Origin: Simplicispira sp. 125
Lineage (GTDB): Bacteria > Pseudomonadota > Gammaproteobacteria > Burkholderiales > Burkholderiaceae_C
Direction of reading: 5' to 3'
Length of the DNA: 64,000 nt
Assembly (NCBI RefSeq): GCF_003096555.1
Contig: NZ_QEKM01000001.1
Span: 3,410,001 to 3,474,000, forward strand
Made by a program: the position numbers and the translations under genes. Positions 42,971 through 51,850 of the stretch are shown piece by piece (position 1 is the stretch's first letter; each line of letters starts with the position of its first letter). The notes under the pieces were generated by a model. The model was not told where the DNA came from. It made no database searches and worked only from the letters and a program-made list of their open reading frames with translations.

Positions 42971-45385
42971 TTGCACGATTTGCATCGCACCTCTTTCCTG
43001 CTGTCCGCCTCCTCAGGGCCGGTGCCAGTCCACCCGCGTACGGCGGTTGCCGCACTGGTGGCGGGCGCGCTGTGCGGTCTGCCCTTGGCGGCTTCGGCGC
43101 AGGCCAGCGCCTGGGATGCGCCCACCACGCTGCGGGCCAGCCCGATGCTGGGCGAGACCATTCCGGAAGCGGTGCGCTCGCAGTTGCCGGTGTTTGTGTC
43201 GGGCGATCGCATTACGGGCCAACCCGACATCCGCACCGAGATCGAAGGCAATGCCATGCTGCGCCGGGGTGACACCGTGGTCCGCGCACAGCGCATGGAA
43301 TACACCGCCCCCGACGACACCGTCCGCGCCACCGGGCCGGTGCGCATCAACCGCGCAGGCAATGTGTACGAAGGGACAGCGCTGGAGTTGCGCGTGGATG
43401 CCTTCGAAGGTTTTTTCACCGACGCGCGTTACCAGTTCTTGCGCAACGGCGCCCACGGCGAGGCGGTGCGTGTGGATTTCATCGACCGCGACCGTGCCGA
43501 TGTGCACAGCGCCACTTACACCACCTGCACGCGCGAGGAAGGGCAAAGCTGGCGGCCCGACTGGGTGCTGCGCGCTGACCGCATCCATATCGACCAGGCC
43601 GAAGAAGTGGGCACAGCCGACAACGCCGTGCTGGAATTCAAGGGCGTACCGCTGCTGCCCATTCCGCATATCAGTTTTCCGCTGTCGGACAAGCGCAAGT
43701 CCGGGCTGCTGCCGCCCACCCTGGGGCTGAACAGCGTCAACGGATTCGAATACGCCCAGCCCTACTATTGGAACATCGCGCCCAACCGCGACGCTACCCT
43801 GCAAGCGGCCATCATGGCCAAACGGGGCATCCAGCTGGGTGGCGAATTCCGTTACCTCGAGCCCTCTTACCAGGGCCAGGTGCGCGCCGACGTATTGCCA
43901 GGCGACCGTTTGCGCGATCAAAACCGCTGGAGCTATTCGCTGCAGCACACGGGCACCATCGATACGAGCGTGGGCGGTCTGGGGGTGAACCTCAACCTCA
44001 ACCGCGCCAGCGACGACAACTACTGGCGCGACTTCCCGCGGGGCACCCAGCAGCTGACGCAGCGACTGCTGCCCGGCGACGCCCAGCTGTCCTGGGCCGG
44101 CGCGGAGACGACGCTGCGCTTGCGCACGCTGAAATGGCAGACGCTGCAGGATGTGTCCGCACCCATCGTGCCGCCCTACGATCGCCTGCCGCAACTGCAG
44201 TGGCGCTATGCCCCGTCGCGCCTGGGCGCCGGGTTGGATGCCAGTCTGGAGCTGGACAGCACGCGCTTTCATGCAGACCGTAGTCGGACGGGCCAGCCCA
44301 ATGCGCAGCGCAGCTTTGCACTGGCGCAAATCAGCCGCCCTTTCCTGGCACCTGAAGGTTTTGTCACGCCGCGCCTGCAATGGCATGCCAGCCAGTACCA
44401 GTTTGACAGCCCACTGGCGAACGGCGCACGCTCAGCCAGCCGTGCGCTGCCCACCTTCAGCGTCGACAGTGGACTGGTGTTCGAGCGCGATGCAGGCTTC
44501 TTCGGGCGCGCTTTCGTGCAGACGCTGGAGCCGCGCGCCTTTTATACCTACACACCCTACCGCGACCAGCACCTGCTGCCGGTGTACGACACGGCGGCCA
44601 ACGACTTCAACTTTGCCACCATCTATACCGAGAACGCCTTTGGCGGGAACGATCGCATTGCCGACAACAATCTGCTCACCCTGGGCGTGACCAGTCGCCT
44701 GCTCGACCCCGCCACCGGTGCCGAAACCGCGCGTTTCGGTGTGGCGCAGCGCTTTCGCTTCTCTGACCAACAGGTCAGCCTTCCTGGCACACCCGCCGTA
44801 AGCGAGCGGCTGTCTGACGTGCTGGTGGGCGCGGCCGTGAACTGGGTGCCGCAGTGGAGCGTGGATTCCACGGTGCAGTTCAACCGCAAGACCGGGCGCT
44901 CGATCCGCTCGACCATCGGTGCGCGCTACCAGCCGGGCGACTACCGCGTCGTCAGCGCGGCCTACCGCCTGCAGCGCGGCACCAGCGAGCAGGTCGATAT
45001 CGGTTGGCAGTGGCCCTTGAACGACCTGTGGGGCGACAAGGGTGCCCCAGGTGGCAAGGCTGGTGGGCGCGGTGCGCCGGATGGGCGCGCGCGCTGGTAC
45101 AGCGTGGGCCGATTGAACTACAGTCTGCAAGATCGCAAGCTGGTGGATGCCGTCGTCGGCATTGAATACGACAGTTGCTGCTGGATTGGCCGCGTGGTGC
45201 TTGAGCGCCTGCAAAATGGCCTGAACAATAGCAACACCCGTCTGTTGTTCCAGATCGAATTCGTGGGTTTCTCGCGTCTGAGTCTGGGCTCCAACCCGCT
45301 CAGCAGCCTCAAGCAAAACATTCCTGGCTACCGGTATCTGCGCGACCAGGTCAGCATCCCCAGCCGCTTCAGCAACTATGACTAA
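42971..45385 (+). CDS. lptD: LPS-assembly outer membrane protein LptD
   Basis: About 804 residues from a TTG at 42,971; a GTG at 43,022 also gives a signal peptide (VAALVAGALCGLPLAASAQA). The periplasmic jellyroll (GDRITGQPDIRTEIEGNAMLRRG area) precedes a C-terminal beta-barrel with the paired cysteines (TTCTREEG; DSCCWIGRVVLER) that form the inter-domain disulfides. It inserts LPS into the outer leaflet with LptE. Followed immediately by surA, its folding chaperone. Confidence 0.93.
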   Translation: MHDLHRTSFLLSASSGPVPVHPRTAVAALVAGALCGLPLAASAQASAWDAPTTLRASPMLGETIPEAVRSQLPVFVSGDRITGQPDIRTEIEGNAMLRRGDTVVRAQRMEYTAPDDTVRATGPVRINRAGNVYEGTALELRVDAFEGFFTDARYQFLRNGAHGEAVRVDFIDRDRADVHSATYTTCTREEGQSWRPDWVLRADRIHIDQAEEVGTADNAVLEFKGVPLLPIPHISFPLSDKRKSGLLPPTLGLNSVNGFEYAQPYYWNIAPNRDATLQAAIMAKRGIQLGGEFRYLEPSYQGQVRADVLPGDRLRDQNRWSYSLQHTGTIDTSVGGLGVNLNLNRASDDNYWRDFPRGTQQLTQRLLPGDAQLSWAGAETTLRLRTLKWQTLQDVSAPIVPPYDRLPQLQWRYAPSRLGAGLDASLELDSTRFHADRSRTGQPNAQRSFALAQISRPFLAPEGFVTPRLQWHASQYQFDSPLANGARSASRALPTFSVDSGLVFERDAGFFGRAFVQTLEPRAFYTYTPYRDQHLLPVYDTAANDFNFATIYTENAFGGNDRIADNNLLTLGVTSRLLDPATGAETARFGVAQRFRFSDQQVSLPGTPAVSERLSDVLVGAAVNWVPQWSVDSTVQFNRKTGRSIRSTIGARYQPGDYRVVSAAYRLQRGTSEQVDIGWQWPLNDLWGDKGAPGGKAGGRGAPDGRARWYSVGRLNYSLQDRKLVDAVVGIEYDSCCWIGRVVLERLQNGLNNSNTRLLFQIEFVGFSRLSLGSNPLSSLKQNIPGYRYLRDQVSIPSRFSNYD

Positions 45386-46802
45386 CGCACAGCCCTACAC
45401 CATGAAATCACGTGCCCTGGCTCTTGGCCTGGTGTGCCTGGCCTCTCTTGTTTCACTGGGTGCCGGAGCCCAAGGGGTGCGCACCCCCGGCGCAGCAGGC
45501 GTGGGTGTGGGGCGCAAGCCGCCGCCCTCCATGCCGGCGCCGCAAACCAAAACAGCGACTGCACCCTTGGAGCCCCGGCAGGCCGATTTCATCGTCGCCG
45601 TGGTCAACTCCGAGCCGGTGACCAACCACGAGGTACGCCTGCGCCTGGCGCGCCTGCAGCGGCAGGTGGCCGGCCAAGGCGGCGCGCAGCCGCCGCAGGA
45701 GTTGCTGGCACGTGAAGCCCTGGAGCAGATCATTCTCGAACGCGCGCAGCTCCAGCTGGCCCGTGAGTCCGGTATCGTGGTCGATGACCTGGCCGTCAAT
45801 CAGGCCGAGCAAAGCGTGGCACGGCAGAACGAGGTGTCCTTGCCAGAAATGCACAAGCGTCTGGCGGCCGACGGTATCAGCCGTGAGCAATTTCGCCAGG
45901 AGTTGCGCCGCCAGTTGACGCAGCAGCGCTTGCGCGAGCGCGAGGTGGATGCCCGTGTGCGCGTGAGCGACCATGAAATCGACCAGTATCAGCGCGAGCA
46001 AGGTGCAGGTGCCGAACAGGCCCAGATGGATCTGAATCTGGGCCATATCCTTGTCGCGGTGCCCGAAGGTGCCAGTCCCGCCCAGGTGGCCGAGCGCCAG
46101 GCGCGCGCCCAGACCGCAGCCGACAAAGCCCGTGCAGGCGGAGATTTTTCCGCTCTGGCGAGCGAATTTTCTGACGCCGCCGATGCGCGCACCGGAGGGC
46201 TGATGGGCTTGCGCCCGGCCGACCGCTATCCAGAGCTTTTCGTGCAAGCCACACAGGCATTGCCTGTGGGCGGCGTGGCGGGGCCCGTGCGTTCGGGGGC
46301 CGGTTTCCATGTGCTCAAGGTGATCGACAAAACCCGCAGCGGCATGCCCGCTACGGTCATGCAAAGCCACGCCCGCCATATCCTGCTGCGCACCAGTGCC
46401 CAGCTGAGCGAGACGGCCGCCGCCGACCGGCTGGCCGACTACCGCCGCCGCGTTCAAGCGGGTCAGGCCGACTTTGCAGAGCTGGCCAAGGAGCATTCTC
46501 AGGACAGCAGCGCCAAGCAGGGCGGCGATCTCGGTTGGTCCAATCCCGGCAGCTACGTACCTGAATTCGAGGAAGTCATGAACGCGCTCAAGCCCGGCGA
46601 AATCAGCGCGCCCCTGGTGTCGCGTTTTGGCGTACACCTGATACAACTCATCGAGCGGCGCGAGACCAAGCTCAATCCGCGCGAGCAGCGCGAAGTGGTG
46701 CGCCAGATGGTTCGCCAGAAAAAAATCGAGGACGCCTATGCCGTCTGGGCGCAGGAACTGCGGGGGCGTGCCTATGTTGAATACCGCGATCCGCCGCAAT
46801 GA
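45378..46802 (+). CDS. surA: periplasmic chaperone/peptidyl-prolyl isomerase SurA
   Basis: 474 residues from the ATG at 45,378 (overlaps lptD by 8 bp); an ATG at 45,402 would start right at the signal peptide (ALALGLVCLASLVSLGAGAQG). An N-terminal SurA domain (FIVAVVNSEPVTNHEVRLR) is followed by two parvulin domains, each with the usual GG-D/N patterns (GGDFSALASEFSDA; QGGDLGWSNPGSYVPEFE). It escorts outer membrane proteins, including LptD. Order lptD-surA-rsmA is conserved in betaproteobacteria. Confidence 0.92.
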   Translation: MTNAQPYTMKSRALALGLVCLASLVSLGAGAQGVRTPGAAGVGVGRKPPPSMPAPQTKTATAPLEPRQADFIVAVVNSEPVTNHEVRLRLARLQRQVAGQGGAQPPQELLAREALEQIILERAQLQLARESGIVVDDLAVNQAEQSVARQNEVSLPEMHKRLAADGISREQFRQELRRQLTQQRLREREVDARVRVSDHEIDQYQREQGAGAEQAQMDLNLGHILVAVPEGASPAQVAERQARAQTAADKARAGGDFSALASEFSDAADARTGGLMGLRPADRYPELFVQATQALPVGGVAGPVRSGAGFHVLKVIDKTRSGMPATVMQSHARHILLRTSAQLSETAAADRLADYRRRVQAGQADFAELAKEHSQDSSAKQGGDLGWSNPGSYVPEFEEVMNALKPGEISAPLVSRFGVHLIQLIERRETKLNPREQREVVRQMVRQKKIEDAYAVWAQELRGRAYVEYRDPPQ

Positions 46803-46863
46803 GGGCCGTTTTTTCCGCATTTTCTGAACGGCATCGTTCCCCGCTGAACGCTGGAGCCGGACG

Positions 46864-47622
46864 ATGAAGCACATTCCCCGCAAGCGCTTTGGCCAGCACT
46901 TTCTGGCCGATGGCGGAATCATTGACGCCATCGTGATGGCGATTGCACCGCAGCCCGGTCAGCCCATGGTCGAGATCGGGCCTGGTCTGGCGGCGCTGAC
47001 CCAGCCCCTGGTCGAGCGCCTGGGGCGCTTGACGGTGATTGAGCTCGATCGGGATCTGGCGCTGCGCCTGCGCTTGCATGGGCAGCTCGATGTTATCGAG
47101 TCTGATGTATTAAAAGTGGATTTTTCGCAGGTGACACAAGCGCTACATGCTACAAAAATAAGAGTTGTCGGCAATCTGCCGTACAACATCTCCACGCCCA
47201 TCCTGTTCCACTTGTTCAAGTATGTGGATGTAATCACCGACCAGCACTTCATGCTGCAAAAGGAAGTGATCGACCGCATGGTGGCTTCGCCCGCTACCAG
47301 CGACTACGGGCGCCTGTCGGTCCTGCTGCAGTGGCGCTACGCGATGGAGAACGTGCTGTTCGTGCCGCCGGAGAGCTTTGATCCACCGCCCCGTGTGGAC
47401 AGCGCCGTGGTACGCATGGTGCCGCGCGAGGCTCCCGTGGCGCTCGATGCACGTTTGCTGGAGGAGTTGGTGCAGGTGGCCTTCAGCCAGCGGCGCAAAC
47501 TGCTGCGCCACACCCTCGGGCGCTGGCTCGAAGCACGCGCCTTTGCCGGGACCTTCAATGTGCAGCGCCGCGCCGAGGAAGTGCCCGTGCACGAATTCGT
47601 GGCGCTGGCCGCTAGCCTGTAA
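46864..47622 (+). CDS. rsmA: 16S rRNA dimethyladenosine transferase RsmA (KsgA)
   Basis: 252 residues. [32 protein letters not shown] (AdoMet motif I), VIELDRDL and [11 protein letters not shown] (motif IV NLPY) identify the enzyme that dimethylates A1518/A1519 of 16S rRNA. Full length. Codons 80-95 lie in an AT-rich patch (47,105-47,165) that resembles the interspersed repeat of this genome although the protein length is normal. Confidence 0.95.
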   Translation: MKHIPRKRFGQHFLADGGIIDAIVMAIAPQPGQPMVEIGPGLAALTQPLVERLGRLTVIELDRDLALRLRLHGQLDVIESDVLKVDFSQVTQALHATKIRVVGNLPYNISTPILFHLFKYVDVITDQHFMLQKEVIDRMVASPATSDYGRLSVLLQWRYAMENVLFVPPESFDPPPRVDSAVVRMVPREAPVALDARLLEELVQVAFSQRRKLLRHTLGRWLEARAFAGTFNVQRRAEEVPVHEFVALAASL

Positions 47623-47655
47623 AAAAAAGGCGCCCACCCGAGTAGAGGGAGCGCC
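47621..47655 (-). terminator. rho-independent terminator for apbE/nosX
   Basis: On the minus strand, GGCGCTCCC...GGGTGGGCGCC (47,655-47,629) is followed by eight T residues (complement of 47,628-47,621). It overlaps the rsmA stop codon and serves the leftward apbE transcript; the stem could also slow rightward transcripts. Confidence 0.75.
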
Positions 47656-47685
47656 GTTGCTCTGTCTTAGATCGTGAAAACGTTC

Positions 47686-48729
47686 TTAGACCACGGGGCG
47701 TAGCAAGGCGGCCATGCCCGGCGTCTGCCAGACACTTTGGTCCCGTTCCGCCACCAGAGCGGCCTGGATTTCGGGCCGGTTTTGGAGTAGCTTGGCTGCG
47801 CCCGCGCTGCCCATCACCATGATGGCCGTGCCCAGGCCATTGACGCTGGCTGCATCGCGCGCCAGCAGGCTTACGCCGTGCGGGCCATGGGTCGGTCGGC
47901 CCGTGGCGGGGTTCAAAATGTGGTGCTGGCGTTCGCCTTGCGCCATGAAAAAGCGCTCATAGTCGCCCGAAGACGCCACGATGGCCTGGCCTTGCAATTC
48001 CAGCATGCCCAGCATGCGTTCGGGCGCATGCGGGTCGCGCAGGCCCACGCGCCAGGCGCGTCCGTGGAGCTGGCCCGCGATGAGCACATCGCCGCCACCG
48101 TTGAGCAATGCATGTTCCACGCCATGGCGCTGGAGCATTTTCATGCCGGCTTCGAGGATGGGCAGTTTGGCCACGCCGCCGAGATCCAGCGCCATACCGG
48201 GCTGGCGCAGGAAAGCGGTACCCGTGCGTTCGTTTAGCACCAGATTGCGGTAACCCACCAGGCGGCGTTGTGCCTCGATCTCCTGGGGTGTGGGCAGGCT
48301 GGCCTGGCCTTCGCCAAAGTGCCAAGCCTTGAGCGACCCCACCGTAATGTCAAAGGCGCCCTGCGTTTGTACGGCCAGCTTTTGTCCCGCCTGCAGTACC
48401 GGCATCACCTCGGCTGGCACGCTGACGGCATGCACGCCGGCCGCACGGTTGATGCGGCTGACAATGCTGTCCGGGCTGTAGCGGGTCATCAGGGACGCCA
48501 GGCGCGCCATTTCCTGCCAGGCCTGCGCCACGGCAGTCTGCAGGGTGGGCTGGGGCGCGCCATGGGCAACGATATCCACCTGCGTGCCCATGAGGCTACG
48601 GGTGCTGCGCTCCACCGTGGCATCTGTTGTGGCCATGGCAGAAGGCAGCCAGGCAGCGCTGCCCAGCAAAGGCAGCGCCATGGCCATGCGCCGCCTGGTC
48701 AGCCCACGGGGCAGATGCATGCTGTGCAT
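47686..48729 (-). CDS. nosX: FAD:protein FMN transferase ApbE (NosX-type)
   Basis: 347 residues with a Tat-like N-terminus (RGLTRRRMAMALPLLGSAAW). TRSLMGTQVDIVAHG, LDLGGVAKLPILEAG, ALLNGGGDVLIAG and HHILNPATGRP are the ApbE motifs. It attaches FMN to a threonine of partner proteins; in nitrous oxide reducers NosX flavinylates NosR, whose FMN-binding domain is encoded downstream. Placed next to nosZR, this is its likely role. It follows the cytochrome gene by 14 bp on the same strand. Confidence 0.88.
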   Translation of the reverse strand: MHSMHLPRGLTRRRMAMALPLLGSAAWLPSAMATTDATVERSTRSLMGTQVDIVAHGAPQPTLQTAVAQAWQEMARLASLMTRYSPDSIVSRINRAAGVHAVSVPAEVMPVLQAGQKLAVQTQGAFDITVGSLKAWHFGEGQASLPTPQEIEAQRRLVGYRNLVLNERTGTAFLRQPGMALDLGGVAKLPILEAGMKMLQRHGVEHALLNGGGDVLIAGQLHGRAWRVGLRDPHAPERMLGMLELQGQAIVASSGDYERFFMAQGERQHHILNPATGRPTHGPHGVSLLARDAASVNGLGTAIMVMGSAGAAKLLQNRPEIQAALVAERDQSVWQTPGMAALLRPVV

Positions 48730-48743
48730 GGCCGTCTCCCGGA

Positions 48744-49202
48744 TTAGCTGGACAAGCCAACCATGTAGTCAACAGCGGCCTTGACGTCGTCGTCCGCCAT
48801 TTTGCTGTTGCCGCCACGGGCGGGCATCATGCCCTTGGCGCCGGTGAAGCCTTCCAGAGCGTGTTTGTACAGCGTGTCCTTGCCTTGGGCGATACGTGGG
48901 CCCCAGTCGTCCTTGTCGCCGGGCTTGGGAGCGCCGGCTACGCCTGCCGCATGGCACAAGGCGCAAGTTTTGTTGTAAGCGCTCTTGCCCAGGGCTGCGT
49001 CAGCCACAGGAGCGGGTGCTGCAGCAGGAGCTGCTTCGGGGGCAGCGGCGGCGGCCGGTGCCTCGACGGGCGCAGGTGCTGCTGCGGGTGCCACGACTGG
49101 GGCTGGCGCCGGAGCCGTTGTTTCAGCGGGCTTCTTGTCGCCGCAAGCGGTCAAAAAAAGCGCCAGGGCGGCGATGGCGAAAACGGGGGTGCGGTTTTGC
49201 AT
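48744..49202 (-). CDS. c5-type monohaem cytochrome lipoprotein
   Basis: 152 residues from the ATG at 49,202. The signal ends in a lipobox (LFLTACGD), then an alanine/proline-rich linker of about 45 residues, then one haem site CALCH with KGMMPARGGN supplying the axial methionine. Probably tethered to a membrane and delivering electrons to NosZ or NosR. It shares the divergent regulatory region with the nos operon. Confidence 0.85.
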   Translation of the reverse strand: MQNRTPVFAIAALALFLTACGDKKPAETTAPAPAPVVAPAAAPAPVEAPAAAAAPEAAPAAAPAPVADAALGKSAYNKTCALCHAAGVAGAPKPGDKDDWGPRIAQGKDTLYKHALEGFTGAKGMMPARGGNSKMADDDVKAAVDYMVGLSS

Positions 49203-49418
49203 GGGGTGTCTCTGTATCGTAAATCGAAAAAATGCGTGGCCTACTTGCGTGCAAGCCGGCCCGCTGCGGACGGCATGGCGGCGCCACTGGGAGGGCAACA
49301 CCAGAAGGCAGCCCGCACGGGTCTGGCATTTCTGCACAGAGCCACTACAGCACCGAAAGCACAGCCTGTAATGTAAGCCGTATACAGAGCACTTTCGGGG
49401 TTACCCCTACGAGCAATC

Positions 49419-49432
49419 TTGACAAATGTCAA
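49419..49432. promoter_or_regulatory. FNR/DNR-type palindrome upstream of the nos genes
   Basis: TTGACAAATGTCAA is a perfect TTGAC-N4-GTCAA inverted repeat. A TATACT -10-like box at 49,453-49,458 places the site centre near -40, the class II activator position. This suggests anaerobic or nitric-oxide-responsive induction of the rightward nos genes and perhaps also of the leftward cytochrome. Confidence 0.7.
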
Positions 49433-49467
49433 GGACACGTCTGATTACCTGCCTATACTTGTCAACC

Positions 49468-49824
49468 ATGAAAACCCTGAGATCCATGGCCCGACTGCGC
49501 TGGTGGTTATTGGCGTGGTTTGCCCTTTACCTGGGTGCCGCCATGGCTTCGCCGATTATCCAGCCAAAAGCGCTGGAACTCGTCTGCTCCAGTGCTGGAG
49601 TCGTCAAGATCGTTGCGCATTCCACCGATGGTAGCGAAGCGCTGGGCGCTGTCGGTATGGACTGTCCTCTGTGCTTGCTTGAAGGTGCGCCCCCTGCTGC
49701 GGCGCACGCCCGCTGGCCCACTTTCGCGCCGCAAGCCGATCACCCTTCTTTTCGTATCCGCGTTTTTGCTGTAGCCACCATGGCGGCGCCGCCGCCTGCG
49801 CGGGCTCCTCCCCGTTTTTCCTGA
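49468..49824 (+). CDS. DUF2946 small exported protein preceding nosZ
   Basis: 118 residues from the ATG at 49,468 with a signal-like hydrophobic start (WWLLAWFALYLGAAMASP). GMDCPLCLLEGAPP carries a CxxC pair typical of DUF2946 proteins, which cluster with copper and nos genes and may bind copper. The predicted transcription start falls within a few bases of this ATG, so translation may be leaderless or begin later. Confidence 0.65.
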   Translation: MKTLRSMARLRWWLLAWFALYLGAAMASPIIQPKALELVCSSAGVVKIVAHSTDGSEALGAVGMDCPLCLLEGAPPAAAHARWPTFAPQADHPSFRIRVFAVATMAAPPPARAPPRFS

Positions 49825-49849
49825 GCCCATCCTAAAGAGGTAATTCACC

Positions 49850-51787
49850 ATGAGCCAAAAGAAAGAAGACCTGAACGTAGCAACCGCTGGCATTGGACGC
49901 CGCCGGTTCATCAACACCGCCGCACTGGCTGGGTTGACCGTTGGGGTCGCTGCCTGTAACGATAAGCCGGCTGCCAGCCCGGCGGCGCCAGCGGCGTCCA
50001 GCCCTGCTGCTGCGCCCGCGGCATCCCATGCCAGCGCCAGTACCCACCTCAAGCCTGGTGAACTCGACACTTACTATGGTCTGTGGAGCGGCGGTCATAC
50101 CGGTGACATGCGCGTTCTGGGTATGCCTTCTGGTCGTGAAATTCACCGCATTCCCTGTTTTGTGCCCGACGCTCTGGTGGGCTGGGGCATTACAAACGAG
50201 TCCAAGGCCGTCATGGGCACCAAGGCGGATGGCAGTCTGAAATACACGGTGGCCGATACCCACCATACGCACGCTTCCTACAAGGACGGTAATTACGACG
50301 GCCGCTACGCCTGGATCAACGACAAGATCAACAGCCGCATCGCCCGTATCCGCCTGGACTACTTCGTCTGCGACAAGATCACCGATCTGCCCAACGTGCA
50401 GGGCTTTCACGGCATCTTCCCGGACAAGGCCGACCCGGTCGATCCCGCCATCAACTACACCACACGTGTGTTCTGCGGCGGCGAGTTTGGAATTCCCCTG
50501 CCCAACAACGGCACGGATTCCGGCAAACCTGAAAAATACCGCTCGCTGTTTACCTGCGTTGACGCAGAGAGCATGGAGGTGCGTTGGCAGGTGCTGCTCG
50601 ACGGTAACTGCGACCTGGTGGCCTCGTCGTACGACGGCAAGCTTGCCGCCACCAACCAGTACAACACCGAGGGCGGCATCCACTACGAAGACATGATGTC
50701 GGCCGAACGCGATGCCTGTGCGTTCTTCAACATCGCCCGCATCGAGGAAGCCGTCAAGGCTGGCAAGTTCAAAACCTACGGAGCCTCCAAGGTGCCCGTG
50801 GTGGACGGTACGCACGAAGCCAACAAGGATCCCAAGACAGCCCTGGTTGCCTATGTGAGCGTGCCCAAGAACCCGCATGGCGTGAACGCCAGCCCTGATG
50901 GCAAGTATTTCATCTGCGCCGGCAAGCTCTCGCCCACCGGAACCGTGATCGATCTGTCCAAGGTGCTGGACTGGTTCGATGGCAAGAGCGAGAAACTGGA
51001 CGACGCTATCGTCGCGGAAGTCGAACTGGGCCTGGGCCCTCTGCACACGGCCTTTGACGGTCGTGGCAACGCCTACACCACGCTGTTCCTGGACAGCCAG
51101 ATGGTCAAGTGGAACATCGAGGCCGCCATCAAGTTCCATGCCGGTGACAAGAGCGCCAAGTATGTGGTGGACCGCCTTGACGTGCAGTACCAGCCGGGCC
51201 ACGTCAATGCATCGCAGTCCGAAACCAAGGCGGCCGACGGCAAGTACCTCGCTGTGGGTTGCAAGTTCTCCAAGGACCGCTTCCTGCCCGTGGGGCCTCT
51301 GCACCCCGAGAATGAACAGCTCATCGACATTTCTGGCGAGAAGATGGTGCTGCTGGCGGACCACCCGGTGCGCGGCGAGCCGCATGACTTCATCATCTTC
51401 AAGCGCGATCTGGTCAAGCCCAAGCAGGTTTACTCGCACGACGATTTCCCCCTGGCCATCAAGGATCCCAAGGAATCGGGCGTGTTCCGCAATGGCAAGA
51501 AGGTTACCGTCAAGATCACGTCCCAGGCGCCTGCGTTCAGCCTGCGTGAATTTACGGTGAAGAAGGGTGATGAAGTCACCTTGATCCTGACCAACCTCGA
51601 CAAGATCGAAGATTTGACGCACGGTTTTGCCATTCCGAACCACAACGTCAACTTCATCGTTAACCCGCTGGAGACGAAGTCGGTGACCTTCATTGCTGAC
51701 AAGCCCGGCGTGTTCTGGTGTTATTGCACCCATTTCTGCCATGCTCTTCACCTTGAGATGCGTACGCGCATGATTGTTGAAGGCTGA
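49850..51787 (+). CDS. nosZ: nitrous-oxide reductase NosZ (clade I, Tat-exported)
   Basis: 645 residues. The twin-arginine signal GRRRFINTAALAG leads to the seven-bladed propeller with DTHHTHASYKDGNYDGRYAW (CuZ histidines) and further histidine ligands. The C-terminal cupredoxin has the CuA set in CTHFCHALHLEM. It reduces N2O to N2 in the periplasm. AAAGAGG precedes the ATG. A cysteine right after the Tat hydrophobic stretch (VGVAACNDKP) raises the possibility of lipid anchoring. Confidence 0.96.
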   Translation: MSQKKEDLNVATAGIGRRRFINTAALAGLTVGVAACNDKPAASPAAPAASSPAAAPAASHASASTHLKPGELDTYYGLWSGGHTGDMRVLGMPSGREIHRIPCFVPDALVGWGITNESKAVMGTKADGSLKYTVADTHHTHASYKDGNYDGRYAWINDKINSRIARIRLDYFVCDKITDLPNVQGFHGIFPDKADPVDPAINYTTRVFCGGEFGIPLPNNGTDSGKPEKYRSLFTCVDAESMEVRWQVLLDGNCDLVASSYDGKLAATNQYNTEGGIHYEDMMSAERDACAFFNIARIEEAVKAGKFKTYGASKVPVVDGTHEANKDPKTALVAYVSVPKNPHGVNASPDGKYFICAGKLSPTGTVIDLSKVLDWFDGKSEKLDDAIVAEVELGLGPLHTAFDGRGNAYTTLFLDSQMVKWNIEAAIKFHAGDKSAKYVVDRLDVQYQPGHVNASQSETKAADGKYLAVGCKFSKDRFLPVGPLHPENEQLIDISGEKMVLLADHPVRGEPHDFIIFKRDLVKPKQVYSHDDFPLAIKDPKESGVFRNGKKVTVKITSQAPAFSLREFTVKKGDEVTLILTNLDKIEDLTHGFAIPNHNVNFIVNPLETKSVTFIADKPGVFWCYCTHFCHALHLEMRTRMIVEG

Positions 51788-51803
51788 TAGGTCGTTCACC
51801 GGA

Positions 51804-51831
51804 GGCGCGCAGCACTAGGGGGTGCGGCGCC
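51804..51831 (+). other. hairpin between nosZ and nosR
   Basis: GGCGC (51,804-51,808) and GCGCC (51,827-51,831) with an inner GCAC/GTGC stretch form an imperfect GC stem without a T-run. It may stabilise the nosZ message or partly attenuate nosR, consistent with NosZ being needed in larger amounts. Confidence 0.4.
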
Positions 51832-51850
51832 TTCACTATAGGAAAGCGTG

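Noticed and set aside
43013..44386. Long minus-strand open frame over lptD
   Set aside because: Shadow of a GC-rich gene; lptD has clear domain motifs on the plus strand.
49832..51799. Long minus-strand open frame over nosZ
   Set aside because: Antisense shadow with valine/histidine-rich composition; nosZ is unambiguous.
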